A stretch of DNA of 64,000 nucleotides from Bombus terrestris. Lineage: Eukaryota > Arthropoda > Insecta > Hymenoptera > Apidae. Location of the stretch: contig NC_063274.1 in assembly GCF_910591885.1 (NCBI RefSeq), forward strand, positions 22,528,164 through 22,592,163, written 5' to 3'. Positions 54,112 to 64,000 of the stretch are shown here, in pieces (the first letter of the stretch is position 1; each line of letters starts with the position of its first letter). The position numbers were made by a program, and so were the translations under genes. Below the pieces are notes generated by a model that was given only the letters and a program-made list of their open reading frames with translations, did no database searches and was not told the DNA's origin.

Positions 54112-57100
54112 CCCTATTGCGGATATAGAGTTGTCAGGTGAAACTTTGGTTCATTAAGACGATCCTCGAGAGCCTAGAAAACCAGAAACTCTTCCAACTG
54201 CCAATGGTCTCTTGCACTTATTCCTTTTCATAATCGTTATACTTACGATTTAATCCCAGATTATCGTTTCATTTTGGAAAAATAAGAGGAAATCATTTGG
54301 TATATTATTTTCTACATTTATATCTAAATATGACGTTTTCTAAATTTGGTCATAATATAGATAACATTATTTCCTGTGACGCTCCTTTGCGGAAAGAATT
54401 TCTTGGGGGAGGGGGGATATAATTTGTATATTTTCTAAATTTAAATATAAACGTAATACTTTCTAAATGTTATAATAACATGTGATTATCATGGATAATT
54501 TTCCTTTTGAAAAAGTAGAAGGAACCTGTCTGGTGGTGTAATATTTTAATATTTTCCAAATTATAATATAAATATAATCTTTTTAAGATTTTATTACAAC
54601 ATGGAATTGTTTCGAATAACTTTATTTGTGAAAAATTGCAATCGTTGTATGATTATCAAGACTCTTTTAGCAAGATATTTAAGTTGGTTAGGTACATGTT
54701 AAATGTTTATATGTATATGAGAAACACGAGTGATAATAATTGCCGTGAGAGGTATTGAGATAGATCTATTGGTGAGATATTGTGATTAGAATGACCACCT
54801 TACACTTGACTGAGGTCCAACTGTCAATTATCCATCATATATCCGACCGATTGGCAATGAAAATGTTCCTATTTATAAGTTATGCATTTGCAACATTTCG
54901 TTATCATATTCGGGTGTTTTTGTCAAGGGTTCCTACTGGAGTTTTTGGAAAATTTCTTCTCGCTAAACTCAGTATTTTCGGCGAATTTTTACGTTAAGTG
55001 TAATGATCCATAGATCATAGATCCTCCATGCATAATAATATTTTGATCTTATTTTAGCAACTTATCATAAATAAGAAATTCGTTTCGCTGATTGTATTCA
55101 CTTTCTTCAAATACCATTTAGTCTACGCATAGATATATCGATCGCGGAGGTATACAGCTGATCCTAGACTATAAATAATCGTCCTTCTTAAATGAACGCA
55201 TCCTCGAAAATTTGCAGACAAATTGCTTCATCTCCCAAACTATTCCAACATATTAAATATTTCTATTATTTTCAGTTGCAAATGAAATATATTTTTTATT
55301 TTTTTATTTTTTATTATTAAATATAGCTTAAATTATCCCTCAAAACTTTTATTCTTCCAATCAATAATATCGCAATAAGATATTGGAATGTTATAGTAAA
55401 AATGTGGCACTTCTTGGGTGCCAGTAAAAATCCACATGTTTCAATTGACTGGTAGACTCGAGGAGGAAGTTATCATTTATAAAACAAGTATTTATTATCC
55501 TAACAATAAAGTTGGGCACTTATAGAAATATCTATAGATCTTCTGAAACATTATTCAACCAAACAATTGGATCATAAATTACAATGTAAAAGATGTGCGC
55601 ATCAAATTCGAAGTTCGTCAAGTTACTTTTTGTCATGATTCGTCCAATAGCTCAAGTGTCATGGGCCAAGTAAACTCTATTTCGACCCTCGGTTTTATCA
55701 GAACCCAGATCGATTTATTTGCATCCTCGATGAATTTTTCGCCACCAGCAAAAACATCCTAAATTTTAACGAACAGAATTGAAATTTCATCTTGCGATTA
55801 ACATTTAGTAATTTTTAATTCCACTTTAATTTCAATTCGGTATCGAAGATTCAGTTGAAAAATTGCTGTAATTCTTTTAGCCGAAGTATCGATTTCTGTA
55901 TAACTTTTTTTTTCTTTTTAATAACTTTACCTCTCTGCCTAAGCTTTAAATCAAGTAAATGTTTTTCTGTTATTTAATCAATTGAATTTTTTGCATTATT
56001 CTTTATTATTAATTCAATATTTCAGCTTTCCAAGCAAAGGATAACATATTATGTGGCGCTAAAAATCGTAGTATAAGTAAAAAAAAAAACAAGGCTATCT
56101 TGCAGCGTTTTGGAAAAATACTAAACATATTTCGATGCAGGAAATTTTATTTTATCTAATTTTAGAACTTGGAGATAATTATAGGAATTATTATTATAGA
56201 TTAATATCTATAATTATCGTTAATTTTCATTAATATCTTTGAATTATAATGCCTACATACTTTTATGTTATCGATAGATAATTACTGATTTATTTTTGTA
56301 TCATTACCAATTGTTATTTAATCTATTTTATTATTCTACAACTATCGATATTCGAATTTTATTACATTTGTTTCCCTCCTTTTAAAATTTTTAAAATTAC
56401 AAATCTTAGTAAATCTATAGTTCACATTTCTTTTTTTAGATATAATTGTAGACTGAAAAAGCTGTAAAAAAGCTTTTATGAAAAAGTAGTATGATATTAT
56501 TTCTCTTCTGCAATAATCCCCGAGCAAAATTGGGAAAAGATCTATTGTAAAGCAAATTCATATAATTAATTAATGATAATCGAAAAACTCGGTGGAATTC
56601 AATTTGAGCCTCATAAAACATTCTCTCTTTTGTGTGTGTGTGTGTGTGTGTATCGCCAGTTCCTTCTTGTTACGACATTACAGATTACCGAAAATAATAT
56701 TTTCCTTTTATCCTCTTTAGCATTGTGGATATTGTAATCAGACGAAGAATTCATCTGACAACTCAAAAGTCGGTCTAACTTGCTAGTCAATGTACATGGA
56801 GAAACCAAATACAAATACAATACATAGAGAACTCAAGTTCTGTGTTTAGTTGGTTTCGCAAAATGAATTTACTGATTAAATATCGAAAATTTTGAACCAG
56901 TTTCGTTCAGATTTAGCAACTATTGACAGAATGATTTGGAACTTTTATGAAATCCCGTTTCAATTATATACAGATACATATACATCATACAATGATTAAT
57001 TTAATTCTCGCACTTTTTACTAGTCATAGTAACGTCACAATCAAACGTCTAAACATGGAATAAGATTTCCTGAAAAGGGAAAGAGAAAAGAAAAACTAAA

Positions 57101-57270
57101 TGTATGGATTAGAACAAATATAGATATAATTAATAAAAATTACTTCAATAAGAAAAAGGGCTTGATCATTGATTTAAATCGCCAAGATAGGCGTTTCGAT
57201 GATGAAATCTCGAACAAGTTGTGGTTCGAGTAGATAGCGAATCGATAGTACGATAGAAATTTTCGAGGCG

Positions 57271-57369
57271 ATGTCACCGCGGACAGAATCAATATCAGGG
57301 GCAAAAGTCCGGTCACGAAAAGTGACGATGGAAAATAATGCTGGCCCTGCATTATTACTCGAATGCTAA
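57271..57369 (+). other. Overlapping upstream reading frame at the 57.3-kb first exon
   Basis: ATG 57271 opens a 32-codon frame that overlaps the ATG at 57338 in another frame and ends with TAA at 57367-57369. It begins MSPRTESISGAKVRSRK. If both ATGs lie on one mRNA this is an overlapping uORF that would reduce initiation at 57338. A single-base sequence error or an unrecognised splice could instead make it the true N-terminus. Confidence 0.35.
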
Positions 57370-57512
57370 GGGAGCCGGTGCCACGTTGAGGAAGGTCACG
57401 GGTGCCTGGTGGAGTGAAGACGGTGATCCTGTTTACTCGAAAGATCTGATCAAGGAGTTTGAAGTGGAGAATCCACCGCTCGAGGATGAGCTCGCTTGGA
57501 TTCTCAAAAAAG
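57338..57512 (+). CDS. SNF4Agamma: SNF4Agamma, candidate alternative first coding exon (short isoform)
   Basis: ATG 57338 opens a 58-residue reading frame, GC-richer than the surrounding intron, that ends AAAAAAG|GTATTT in phase 1. That fits the acceptor at 62531 and gives ILKK-EEDESQIF. The encoded segment is low in repeats and looks like ordinary protein: a GAWWSEDGDPVYSKDL stretch, then acidic residues and a final LAWILKK. Unspliced, the frame stops eight codons later. An overlapping frame starts at ATG 57271, runs through this ATG and stops at 57367-57369; it may be an inhibitory upstream ORF or signal a different true start. I do not recognise the N-terminal sequence itself. Assignment to this gene is from strand, position and splice phase. 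Confidence 0.5.
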
Positions 57513-58518
57513 GTATTTCGCTATCCGACGCTTGATATTTCGAGTTCCGAGTGTCGTTTCCAATAAAAGTTTATATCGTTATGAGTGAACGTTATCGTTG
57601 ATAGAATTGTTGTCACTGGCGTTTTTCGTAATTTGAAACCGTACAATACCCGATGGATGATATTATTTTATGTGAATTTGTCATTTAATCTGTTATCCGG
57701 GTCAACTGTTAACTAGAAACTCGTATGAACATGAAATTGGAAATTAATCAAAACAAATCAATTTTACTGCCTCCAAATTTAATAATTGAGAAGTTTTTTT
57801 CACCACGCTGTTAAAACATCACGCTTTGATAAACTATACATTAGAGAAATCAAATTTTCAATGATTGTGTCTAGAAAGAGAGATGGATACCGTTAACGAG
57901 AAAATATTGAAGCACAAAATGCAAAATTCAATAGTACAAGGTTCAACTCTGCGACTGGAATCGTCGACAGACTGTAACTTGTAACAACTACTGGAGGATA
58001 AAATGTCATTCTAATTCATAGATTTCATACGAATCATTTTAACGTCAAGAGTATTTTCAAATTACGGCAATTTCCTGACTGGAGAATTGGCGTAATAACC
58101 ACGACGTAGTTATCATTCCGACTTTTATTCTTTGTATTTGATCGTGCAAAACGAAAAACAGGAAAATCGATGTAACGCATGTGACGCGTTCAGATCGTTG
58201 CACGTCGCGTCGCGTTGCAAAACATGAACAGGTACCCTACCTATTCCGAGCACTAAACATGTTAAGGACATTGTAGTTATTAGCGTTTCTAAATTGGTAT
58301 ATAGTGAAAACATGTACATAGTTATATAATACGTGTATATTTACAGTTTCGGATAATATTTAAAATTTGTTTTAAGTTTAATCTATTTAAATTTTAAGAA
58401 TTTGTTTGGAGATGTGAACAATTTTTAATGAAAATGCATTTTGCATATTTCGTTCGTGATTATTAGGGAAATCTGCAAATTGTTCAACATAAAACAATTT
58501 TCGTATATCTTTATGATT

Positions 58519-58593
58519 TTTGGCAACCAAGTAGTTGCAGATTTTGTCATTAGGTGATATTGATAAAATCCGTAATCACTTAGTTGCCACCAA
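58519..58593. mobile_element. Decayed mariner-type hairpin MITE
   Basis: TTTGGCAACCAAGTAGTTGC faces the reverse complement of AATCACTTAGTTGCCACCAAA across a core with GATTTTGTCA and TGATAAAATC. It is the same size and pattern as the hairpin at 9854-9934 but with more mismatches between arms. It lies in the intron between the 57.3-kb and 62.5-kb exons. Confidence 0.65.
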
Positions 58594-61500
58594 ATATCAG
58601 CAATTAAAGATGATTTAACGATGGCCTTGAGAGTTTCATGACGTAATAATTGAATACTCATTTTGAGAAACCGTTTTCTGTTAACTATACTGACACGTTT
58701 CCCAATCTATTCACCATCGCTGTCTTCATCAGTATATTTACAACATGATGAGGACGAACGACAGCCTAACTGTACCGCACAGTGTTCGCCAGTCAGTAGC
58801 TTCATGATCTTTGTACAGAAAGCCCGTGTAGTGAACGTTTCTCTAACCAGCACGCGTACAATTTATTCCAACATAGTAGGCGAGCCTTCGTCAGTATATT
58901 TATAATTCACATATAATCAAAATCTGAATTCTTAAATCTACTATACAATCACCTTATCAAAAGATAGTTTCACCTATCGTTATTCGAACAGAGAAAAATC
59001 CGTTTGGCCAAGGTTTCATCAATTTTTACGTGTTCGGTTCATTCAATTCATCACACGGTTCTTCGTTAGTTTTCGTTAGTGTATTTGTACTTTAGTCTCT
59101 GATAAAAAATAGCGATTTGAATTTACAACGCGAACTCTTTAACGATAGATAAATGCATATTCTCTTTACAGAGAATTCGTTTAGCGAAGAATTTATTTTT
59201 ATGTATGATGATTTTTACTCGATATTCCATATTCAATTTATTACACGCTTTACGGGCCGTTGGTATACTTACAGTTGACCTCACAATCAGCAAATAGGAT
59301 CTTTATTTTCCCATGCAATTCTATTATCAACCAATCGATTCGTAATCGTTTATTCGTTTTATATGCGCAGTAAAATTGAACGAAAACGGAAGGACAAACA
59401 AATAATATGAAATGTGTATGGAATAGCTTAAAAAAATGATCTCTGCTATAGTGGTATAGAAAATATATTTTAATGAACGTTTTGTGAATCTCGATACGCA
59501 TGTTTATAAATACTCGGAAGGTCTATGTTACCTGTGAAAGAATCTCTCGTGTGATTCAAATTTAGTGTTAGTATCAGTGAATTGAAAGTGTTGATTCTCA
59601 AAATTAGTATTACATATTTGTGTATTAGTGTTACATATGTACATGTGTATGGTTTATATGTGTACGGTGAATGTCGGTGCCACAGCCTTGTAATTTACAA
59701 TTAATCGAGAAAACGAGTTTTTTATTCAACCATTTATGTCACGTAACATATAGTGACTCACGAAATATGTATGTGAACACTTATAAGAATTTTTTATGAA
59801 TATATTGTATGTAGGTATATAGAAGTCAAAAGATATGTATTGCAAATGTATTTAGTAAAAAATTAGTATACAACACGAATAGTCATTCTAAACATGTAAT
59901 ATACAGTGCTAATCAAATTTCAACATAATACATAATATATTGATAAAAGATTTCTATAAGTATCTGAATACTTTTGATTAAAGAGAATTAGTTTAATTTC
60001 ATTTAACTTGTAGCAAAATAATTATTATAACGTGTTAGTGTACAGTGTACAGGAAAACGACTTTAATTTATTATTCATTTATGCACTTCTAATTACCTTT
60101 AAGATGGAAGAAAGTTATCGTGTTAAGGAAAAAAGGTGATCAGATTCATGAAGAATACATATAATCTGAATGGCCGGAATTTAACTGGAATTTTGTTCAC
60201 TTCATATGACACCCACAGATCCAGTTTATTCTATCACAAGCTGTTATTCAACAGCACTTCATCCTATTGACACTGTTGTTGCGGTTCTTCCAGTATTTTT
60301 ACTCTTTTTCTCTCCCATGCTGCTGCTATGTTCTTTCATATCTTGTATATTTGCGTCCTCGAGAGCTTTCCTCGCTTTTCGCCCTTTTTCTCTTTTTCTT
60401 CTTTTCTGTTTCTCTCTCTCTCTCTCTCTTTCTCTCTTTCTCTCTCTCCCGTTATCCATTGTGATTTTGCACGTCCTCGAAAAAGCTGTTGCTTGCTTTT
60501 CAAGGGTGAACAAAATGATAGAAATGGTAACTGTTTCGTTTCATATTCTGTTCCCGATATTAAAACATATTGTCCAATCTGTGTTTTATCGATTCGTATT
60601 TACTACATTTAAGACGTACAATTTTTATCTTTAGTTTTCAAATTTTCATTTGATTTTCAATACATTTTATTTTCAAATTTCACGTCAACTCATATCGCGT
60701 TTGTTGGAAAAATTTCATAGACTTTTCATTGGTATGTCTATTATTTTTTTATAATCTTGATAACTGTTATCTGATATATCTATGATGATATGTACTGTTC
60801 CTTTCAATGGTTTAATAGCAAAGTGTCTTCTTTTTTAAAAGTTAGTTAACATAGCAATATCTCGAGTGTGTTATCTTAAAGCTAAAATAAAGTTCTTAGT
60901 GCATTACTACTTCTTATTTCACTACTATTAATACTTTGATAATGGGATTGTTCGAGAAAACATTATTAGTACATTTAGGCCATGTAAAAGTACACATGTA
61001 CGTCTTTTGTATATTATCATTTAAACACTGATTACATAAAAGTATCTCCTTTTATATAAAATTGTTATATTTTGATCGGAATTGAATACTTTAGAAAGAC
61101 TTGTTATAATATTAATATATCAATATAAAAAATGATAACGACGAGAATATGTACATATATTTTTTCAATATTATTATCAATATATTATATTATTCAAAGA
61201 GATATTATTCGAATGATAACCTTATTATGTCAAATTATCTTAAAATACAATATGATATTGCATAAAACGAAAAAAGAAATTAATTTATATTTTATATTTC
61301 ATACATTTTTATGAAACCATAATTAGATACATGTAACGTCTGAATTGATATAACAAATATCACAATGAATGTCATTTATTCGCGTCATAAAATTTTTAAT
61401 ATCTGATGCAAAATTATTTTTATTATTTCCCTCATTCATTACCCTCTCTTTTCTCATTTCGTTTATTACGAAATAAATATCATACATACGAAAACAGTTA

Positions 61501-62475
61501 ATAATCGTCATAATGCATGGAAACTTTACAGCCATATTGCATACATATGTATATGCTCTAGCTCTGAGTAAGGGAATTCTATGCTACGTGTTGCTAACGT
61601 TATACCTTACTTCCTTGTTATTAGAAGCAACTGCGTATATTACGTTATTACAACTATATATTACGCGTATATTACTTTGTAACAACAAATAAGTGGTACA
61701 CTGATATACAGAATGTTTCATTTATTTCGAATTCTTAAGTATCTTATGTTATATACCTCTATCAATGAAAAAATTGTATCAGGACAAAATTAATTGATTC
61801 GAAATATTATGATATTTTGAGTTATATATGCAAAACAATATTCTTGTATTTACATTCTGTTTGTTTTTTATACGATAAGCTCTACAAAAGATTAATATCA
61901 AGATTAAAATTAATATCATTTAAACTTAAACTAGTTTTTATGCACTGTGAAGTAAGTAACAAGCAACACTGTTTAATTGATGATGGCATCACACAGATTT
62001 TTTCATATTAATTAAAAGTATACTACTTAGAAGAACTTGTAAAAATTTAAACAAGAAATTTTTATGATACTCAGTACCACATTTCTAATAAGCGATTCTC
62101 TCGTACGTTTGTTATTTTGACATAACTGTATTTCATATTTGTTATATATATTCAAAGGTAGCGCCAAGACTTTTGATTCGGCGCCGAATTCTGTTACCAT
62201 AACCTATTATAATATAGTCACAACCACGAAATCACGGTCATCATAGTCATAGCCATAACGGCTATGTCTATAATATAGGTTGTAACTCTCAAGTATGAAA
62301 AGTATTGTTTTATCAAGATTAAACTATTTGAGTATGTAAAAGTGTCAAGTGTCAACTTTTTTGTTATGTAGATTAAATATTATAATAATTCGTTCCGGCT
62401 GATAAGGCTTGAAAGTAATTCGAAAAATATTGTGTAAATTGTAAAAACATTGTGACATCGCATGAAAAAATAAAG

Positions 62476-62530
62476 ATGCTACGTCGTAACCAAAAAGCGT
62501 TACTCTACTGTGAACTATTTGGACTTTCAG
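62476..62530 (+). CDS. SNF4Agamma: SNF4Agamma, candidate exon-extension start (shortest isoform)
   Basis: ATG 62476 is in frame with the common exon and adds MLRRNQKALLYCELFGLSE in front of EDESQIF. The extension contains the splice acceptor (TTTCAG, AG at 62529-62530) used by upstream isoforms, so these 55 bases would be coding when transcription starts locally and intron end otherwise. The frame is open upstream of 62476 for several codons with no ATG. The preceding ~300 bp contains a small CpG-containing patch near 62160-62260 and no obvious coding, consistent with a promoter and leader. The alternative is that this is only intron sequence with a chance open frame; 19 codons is too little to exclude that. 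Confidence 0.42.
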
Positions 62531-62668
62531 AGGAGGACGAATCACAGATTTTCGTAAAGTTCTTCAAATTTCACAAGTGTTATGATCTAATACCAACCAG
62601 CGCTAAATTAGTTGTTTTTGATACGCACCTCCTCGTCAAGAAGGCCTTCTTTGCTCTCGTCTACAATG
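62531..62668 (+). CDS. SNF4Agamma: SNF4Agamma, common exon: run-in and first half of CBS1
   Basis: Begins after CTTTCAG and ends AATG|GTAAGT; enters and leaves in phase 1. It encodes EDESQIF, then the family signature HKCYDLIPTSAKLVVFDTHL and VKKAFFALVYNG, the beginning of CBS repeat 1 (residues 288-334 of the long model). This matches AMPK gamma subunits from flies to mammals closely. It is the first exon common to every isoform proposed here, and all upstream phase-1 donors (45184, 57512, 33469) fit it. The residues form the start of the first Bateman module. No disruption is seen. Confidence 0.95.
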
Positions 62669-62884
62669 GTAAGTTGCAAAATTATATATATTTGTATACC
62701 ATTTTAATCATCATTATTTCATTTCATTGCGCAAAATCAATTTTTTATTATGGGAAACATTTACATTTACTACATCATTTAATGCATTAGTAAATATTTA
62801 ACAAATTATTTTTGATATTTTTGTATTTATTACTGATAAAATTATTTATTTTATCGTATATTACATAAATAACTTTATATACAG

Positions 62885-63037
62885 GTGTGAGAGCTGCACC
62901 ACTATGGGACAGTTCAAGACAAGAATTTGTTGGAATGCTAACTATAACAGACTTTATAAAAATCTTACAGATGTACTATACCAGCCCATCTGTAACAATG
63001 GATGAATTAGAAGAACATGAATTAGATACATGGAGAA
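62885..63037 (+). CDS. SNF4Agamma: SNF4Agamma, exon completing CBS1
   Basis: Bounded by TATACAG and AGAA|GTAAAT, phase 1 in and phase 1 out. It encodes VRAAPLWDSSRQEFVGMLTI and then TDFIKILQMYY, followed by a linker ending ELDTWRK (residues 334-385). The Arg in VRAAPL corresponds to mammalian gamma1 Arg70, a phosphate-contacting residue whose equivalent is mutated in human PRKAG2 cardiomyopathy. The Asp in TITDF corresponds to the site-1 ribose-binding position Asp90. Both are present, so the repeat appears functional. The linker to CBS2 is a little divergent but of normal length. Confidence 0.96.
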
Positions 63038-63116
63038 GTAAATATTTTTTATCGATAGATGTTCTATAGATTATATATGTTCAAAAATATAAATATTTGA
63101 AATTTTATCATTTTAG

Positions 63117-63295
63117 AAGTCTTGAAAGATCAAGTGCATCCATTAGTGAGCATTGGCCCAGATGCATCTTTATACGAGGCCATTAAAACTCTAATTCAAA
63201 ATAGAATTCATCGTTTGCCTGTGATAGATCCAGATACTGGAAATGTTCTCTATATTTTGACACACAAACGAATCCTTAGGTTCCTGTTTCTTTAT
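63117..63295 (+). CDS. SNF4Agamma: SNF4Agamma, CBS2 exon
   Basis: Follows a 79-bp intron (TTTTAG acceptor) and ends CTTTAT|GTAAGT in phase 0. It encodes most of CBS repeat 2 (residues 385-444): PLVSIGPDASLYEAIKTLI, then NRIHRLPVIDPDTGN and YILTHKRILRFLFLY. The segment LYEAIKTLIQNRIHRLPV corresponds to the AMPK-substrate-like 'pseudosubstrate' described in CBS2 of gamma subunits. The His-Arg pair (gamma1 His151/Arg152) and the Arg of THKRIL (gamma1 Arg171 position, where the other repeats have Asp) are present, as expected for the normally unoccupied site 2. Confidence 0.96.
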
Positions 63296-63377
63296 GTAAG
63301 TATGAAACAAGAAGAATTGTAAAATCAAAGAAACTACTTATCGGCATATATATCTTATTTGAATAATTCATTAACAG

Positions 63378-63581
63378 ATACATGAGCTACCAAAACCATC
63401 TTTCACCAGTAAAACATTGAGGGATCTAAGGATAGGTACCTTTGAGAACATAGAAACAGCAACAGAAGAAACTAGCATAATTTTAGCTTTAAAGAAATTT
63501 GTTGAAAGGAGAGTTTCTGCATTACCAATTATTGACACTGAAGGAAAGTTGGTTAATATTTATTCAAAGTTTGATGTTATT
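63378..63581 (+). CDS. SNF4Agamma: SNF4Agamma, CBS3 exon
   Basis: A 204-nt exon in phase 0 on both sides, after TTAACAG and before ATT|GTAAGT. It encodes residues 445-512: an interrepeat linker IHELPKPSF, then CBS repeat 3 with LRDLRIGTFENIETATEE, ALKKFVERRVSALPIID and IYSKFDVI. The Asp of KFDVI corresponds to gamma1 Asp245, which binds ribose at site 3. VERRVSALP is the expected strand-helix motif. No frameshift or unusual residue is seen. The intron before it is 82 bp and the one after it is also 82 bp. Confidence 0.96.
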
Positions 63582-63663
63582 GTAAGTGAATTTTATAAGT
63601 CTCAAATACTATACTTTTATTTTTAATAATATTACCTAATACGTTATTTTTATATTCTCACAG

Positions 63664-63810
63664 AACTTAGCTGCAGAAAAAACATATAATAATTTAGATA
63701 TTTCATTAAGAGAAGCAAATGAGCATCGTAATGAATGGTTTGAAGGAGTTCAAAGTTGTAAATTAGATGAAACCCTATTTACTATTATGGAGAGAATTGT
63801 TAGAGCAGAG
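63664..63810 (+). CDS. SNF4Agamma: SNF4Agamma, CBS3-CBS4 linker exon
   Basis: A 147-nt exon, phase 0 at both ends, after TTCTCACAG and before GCAGAG|GTATAA. It encodes residues 513-561: NLAAEKTYNNLDISLREANE, the FEGV motif, and ETLFTIMERIVRAE, the helix that opens CBS repeat 4. NLAAEKTYNNLD is almost invariant in AMPK gamma subunits. Nothing is anomalous. Confidence 0.96.
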
Positions 63811-63924
63811 GTATAATCTTCATATTTTTCATATTAAAAGAATATGTTAGAAATGATTATTGATTGTTCATTGCAGTACATTTTAAATATAACAGAGCTT
63901 ATAAGTCGTATAAAATTTTTTTAG

Positions 63925-64000
63925 GTCCATAGGTTAGTAGTGGTTGATGATGATGATAAAGTGATCGGTATAATTTCTCTATCCGACTTACTCTTCTACC
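63925..64000 (+). CDS. SNF4Agamma: SNF4Agamma, CBS4 exon, cut by window edge
   Basis: Starts after TTTTTTAG in phase 0 and is open to the last base. It encodes VHRLVVVDDDDKVIGI and then ISLSDLLFY (residues 562-586). The His-Arg pair (gamma1 His298/Arg299) and the Asp in SLSDL (gamma1 Asp317, site 4 ribose binding) are both visible, so nearly all of CBS4 is inside the window. The C-terminal tail, stop codon and polyadenylation site lie to the right. Confidence 0.95.

Larger units (their letters stand above)
45185..62530 (+). other. SNF4Agamma intron 3 (long isoform)
   Basis: A 17.3-kb intron containing the candidate first exon at 57338 and the hairpin MITE at 58519. Other contents are a perfect 11-bp-arm hairpin at 45515-45540, a purine-rich and CpG-containing stretch at 49100-49460, a G-rich stretch at 49800-50090, a TG microsatellite at 56631-56651, a CpG patch at about 58170-58230 and a TC repeat at about 60410-60450. 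No host gene of its own was seen. Confidence 0.6.
15271..64000 (+). other. SNF4Agamma: SNF4Agamma gene locus (AMPK gamma subunit), 3' end beyond window
   Basis: This is the span of one multi-promoter gene for the regulatory gamma subunit of AMP-activated protein kinase, the heterotrimeric energy sensor that binds AMP, ADP and ATP through CBS repeats. The longest model joins exons 15271-15949, 25705-25838, 45136-45184, 62531-62668, 62885-63037, 63117-63295, 63378-63581, 63664-63810 and 63925 onward. All junctions are GT-AG and the phases agree (1, 0, 1, 1, 1, 0, 0, 0). Read this way the protein has at least 586 residues, about 287 N-terminal and the rest CBS core. The first exon's 5' UTR and the last exons are not resolved. 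Known biology: the Drosophila gene also has several N-terminal isoforms, one with a neuron-specific role. Confidence 0.9.

Noticed and set aside
60259..60513. Minus-strand frame rich in Arg/Glu/Lys
   Set aside because: Produced by the TC microsatellite at 60410-60450; low-complexity artefact.

Overview
The window looks like AT-rich insect chromosomal DNA, most likely from a bee or another hymenopteran. That placement is an inference from base composition, intron-rich gene structure, decayed mariner and piggyBac copies and protein similarity; no species is claimed.

One protein-coding gene can be firmly recognised: the 5' two-thirds or more of the gene for the gamma (nucleotide-sensing) subunit of AMP-activated protein kinase, SNF4Agamma (PRKAG family; 'loechrig' in Drosophila). 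It lies on the + strand from about 15.2 kb and runs off the right edge inside CBS repeat 4. The layout is lopsided. Six compact exons with small introns (79-216 bp) at 62.5-64.0 kb carry the CBS core. The preceding ~47 kb holds widely spaced N-terminal exons: 15271-15949 (histidine-rich, long isoform), 25705-25838 and 45136-45184. Introns of 9.8, 19.3 and 17.3 kb separate them. Other candidate first exons sit inside those introns: 43654-43824, which splices in phase 0 to 45136, and 57338-57512, which splices in phase 1 to 62531. A start at 62476 reads directly into the common exon through its acceptor. A 22-nt candidate (33448-33469) beside a CpG-dense patch is weaker. Together these suggest four or five promoters that change the N-terminus while keeping the AMP/ATP-binding core.

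The first 15 kb is mostly non-coding: a 291-bp tandem duplication (549-1130), a 0.29-kb fold-back element (2810-3097), a degenerate ~205-bp repeat (8.08-8.52 kb), an 81-bp mariner-type hairpin (9854-9934), a decayed but TTAA-flanked piggyBac element (10861-12874), and an antisense remnant of a second piggyBac-like transposase (13604-13800).

The introns contain further mobile DNA: a possible solo LTR (18009-18420), a pogo/Tigger-like non-autonomous element with CAG termini and a TA duplication (21651-22298), a broken mariner (about 24.03-25.12 kb), a fold-back MITE (29652-29794) and a second mariner-type hairpin (58519-58593). The rest is AT-rich intron or intergenic sequence with microsatellites and scattered GC-richer patches that could be promoters, UTR exons or conserved non-coding elements. 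I saw no tRNA, rRNA or CRISPR array, and no convincing gene on the minus strand other than transposon remnants.
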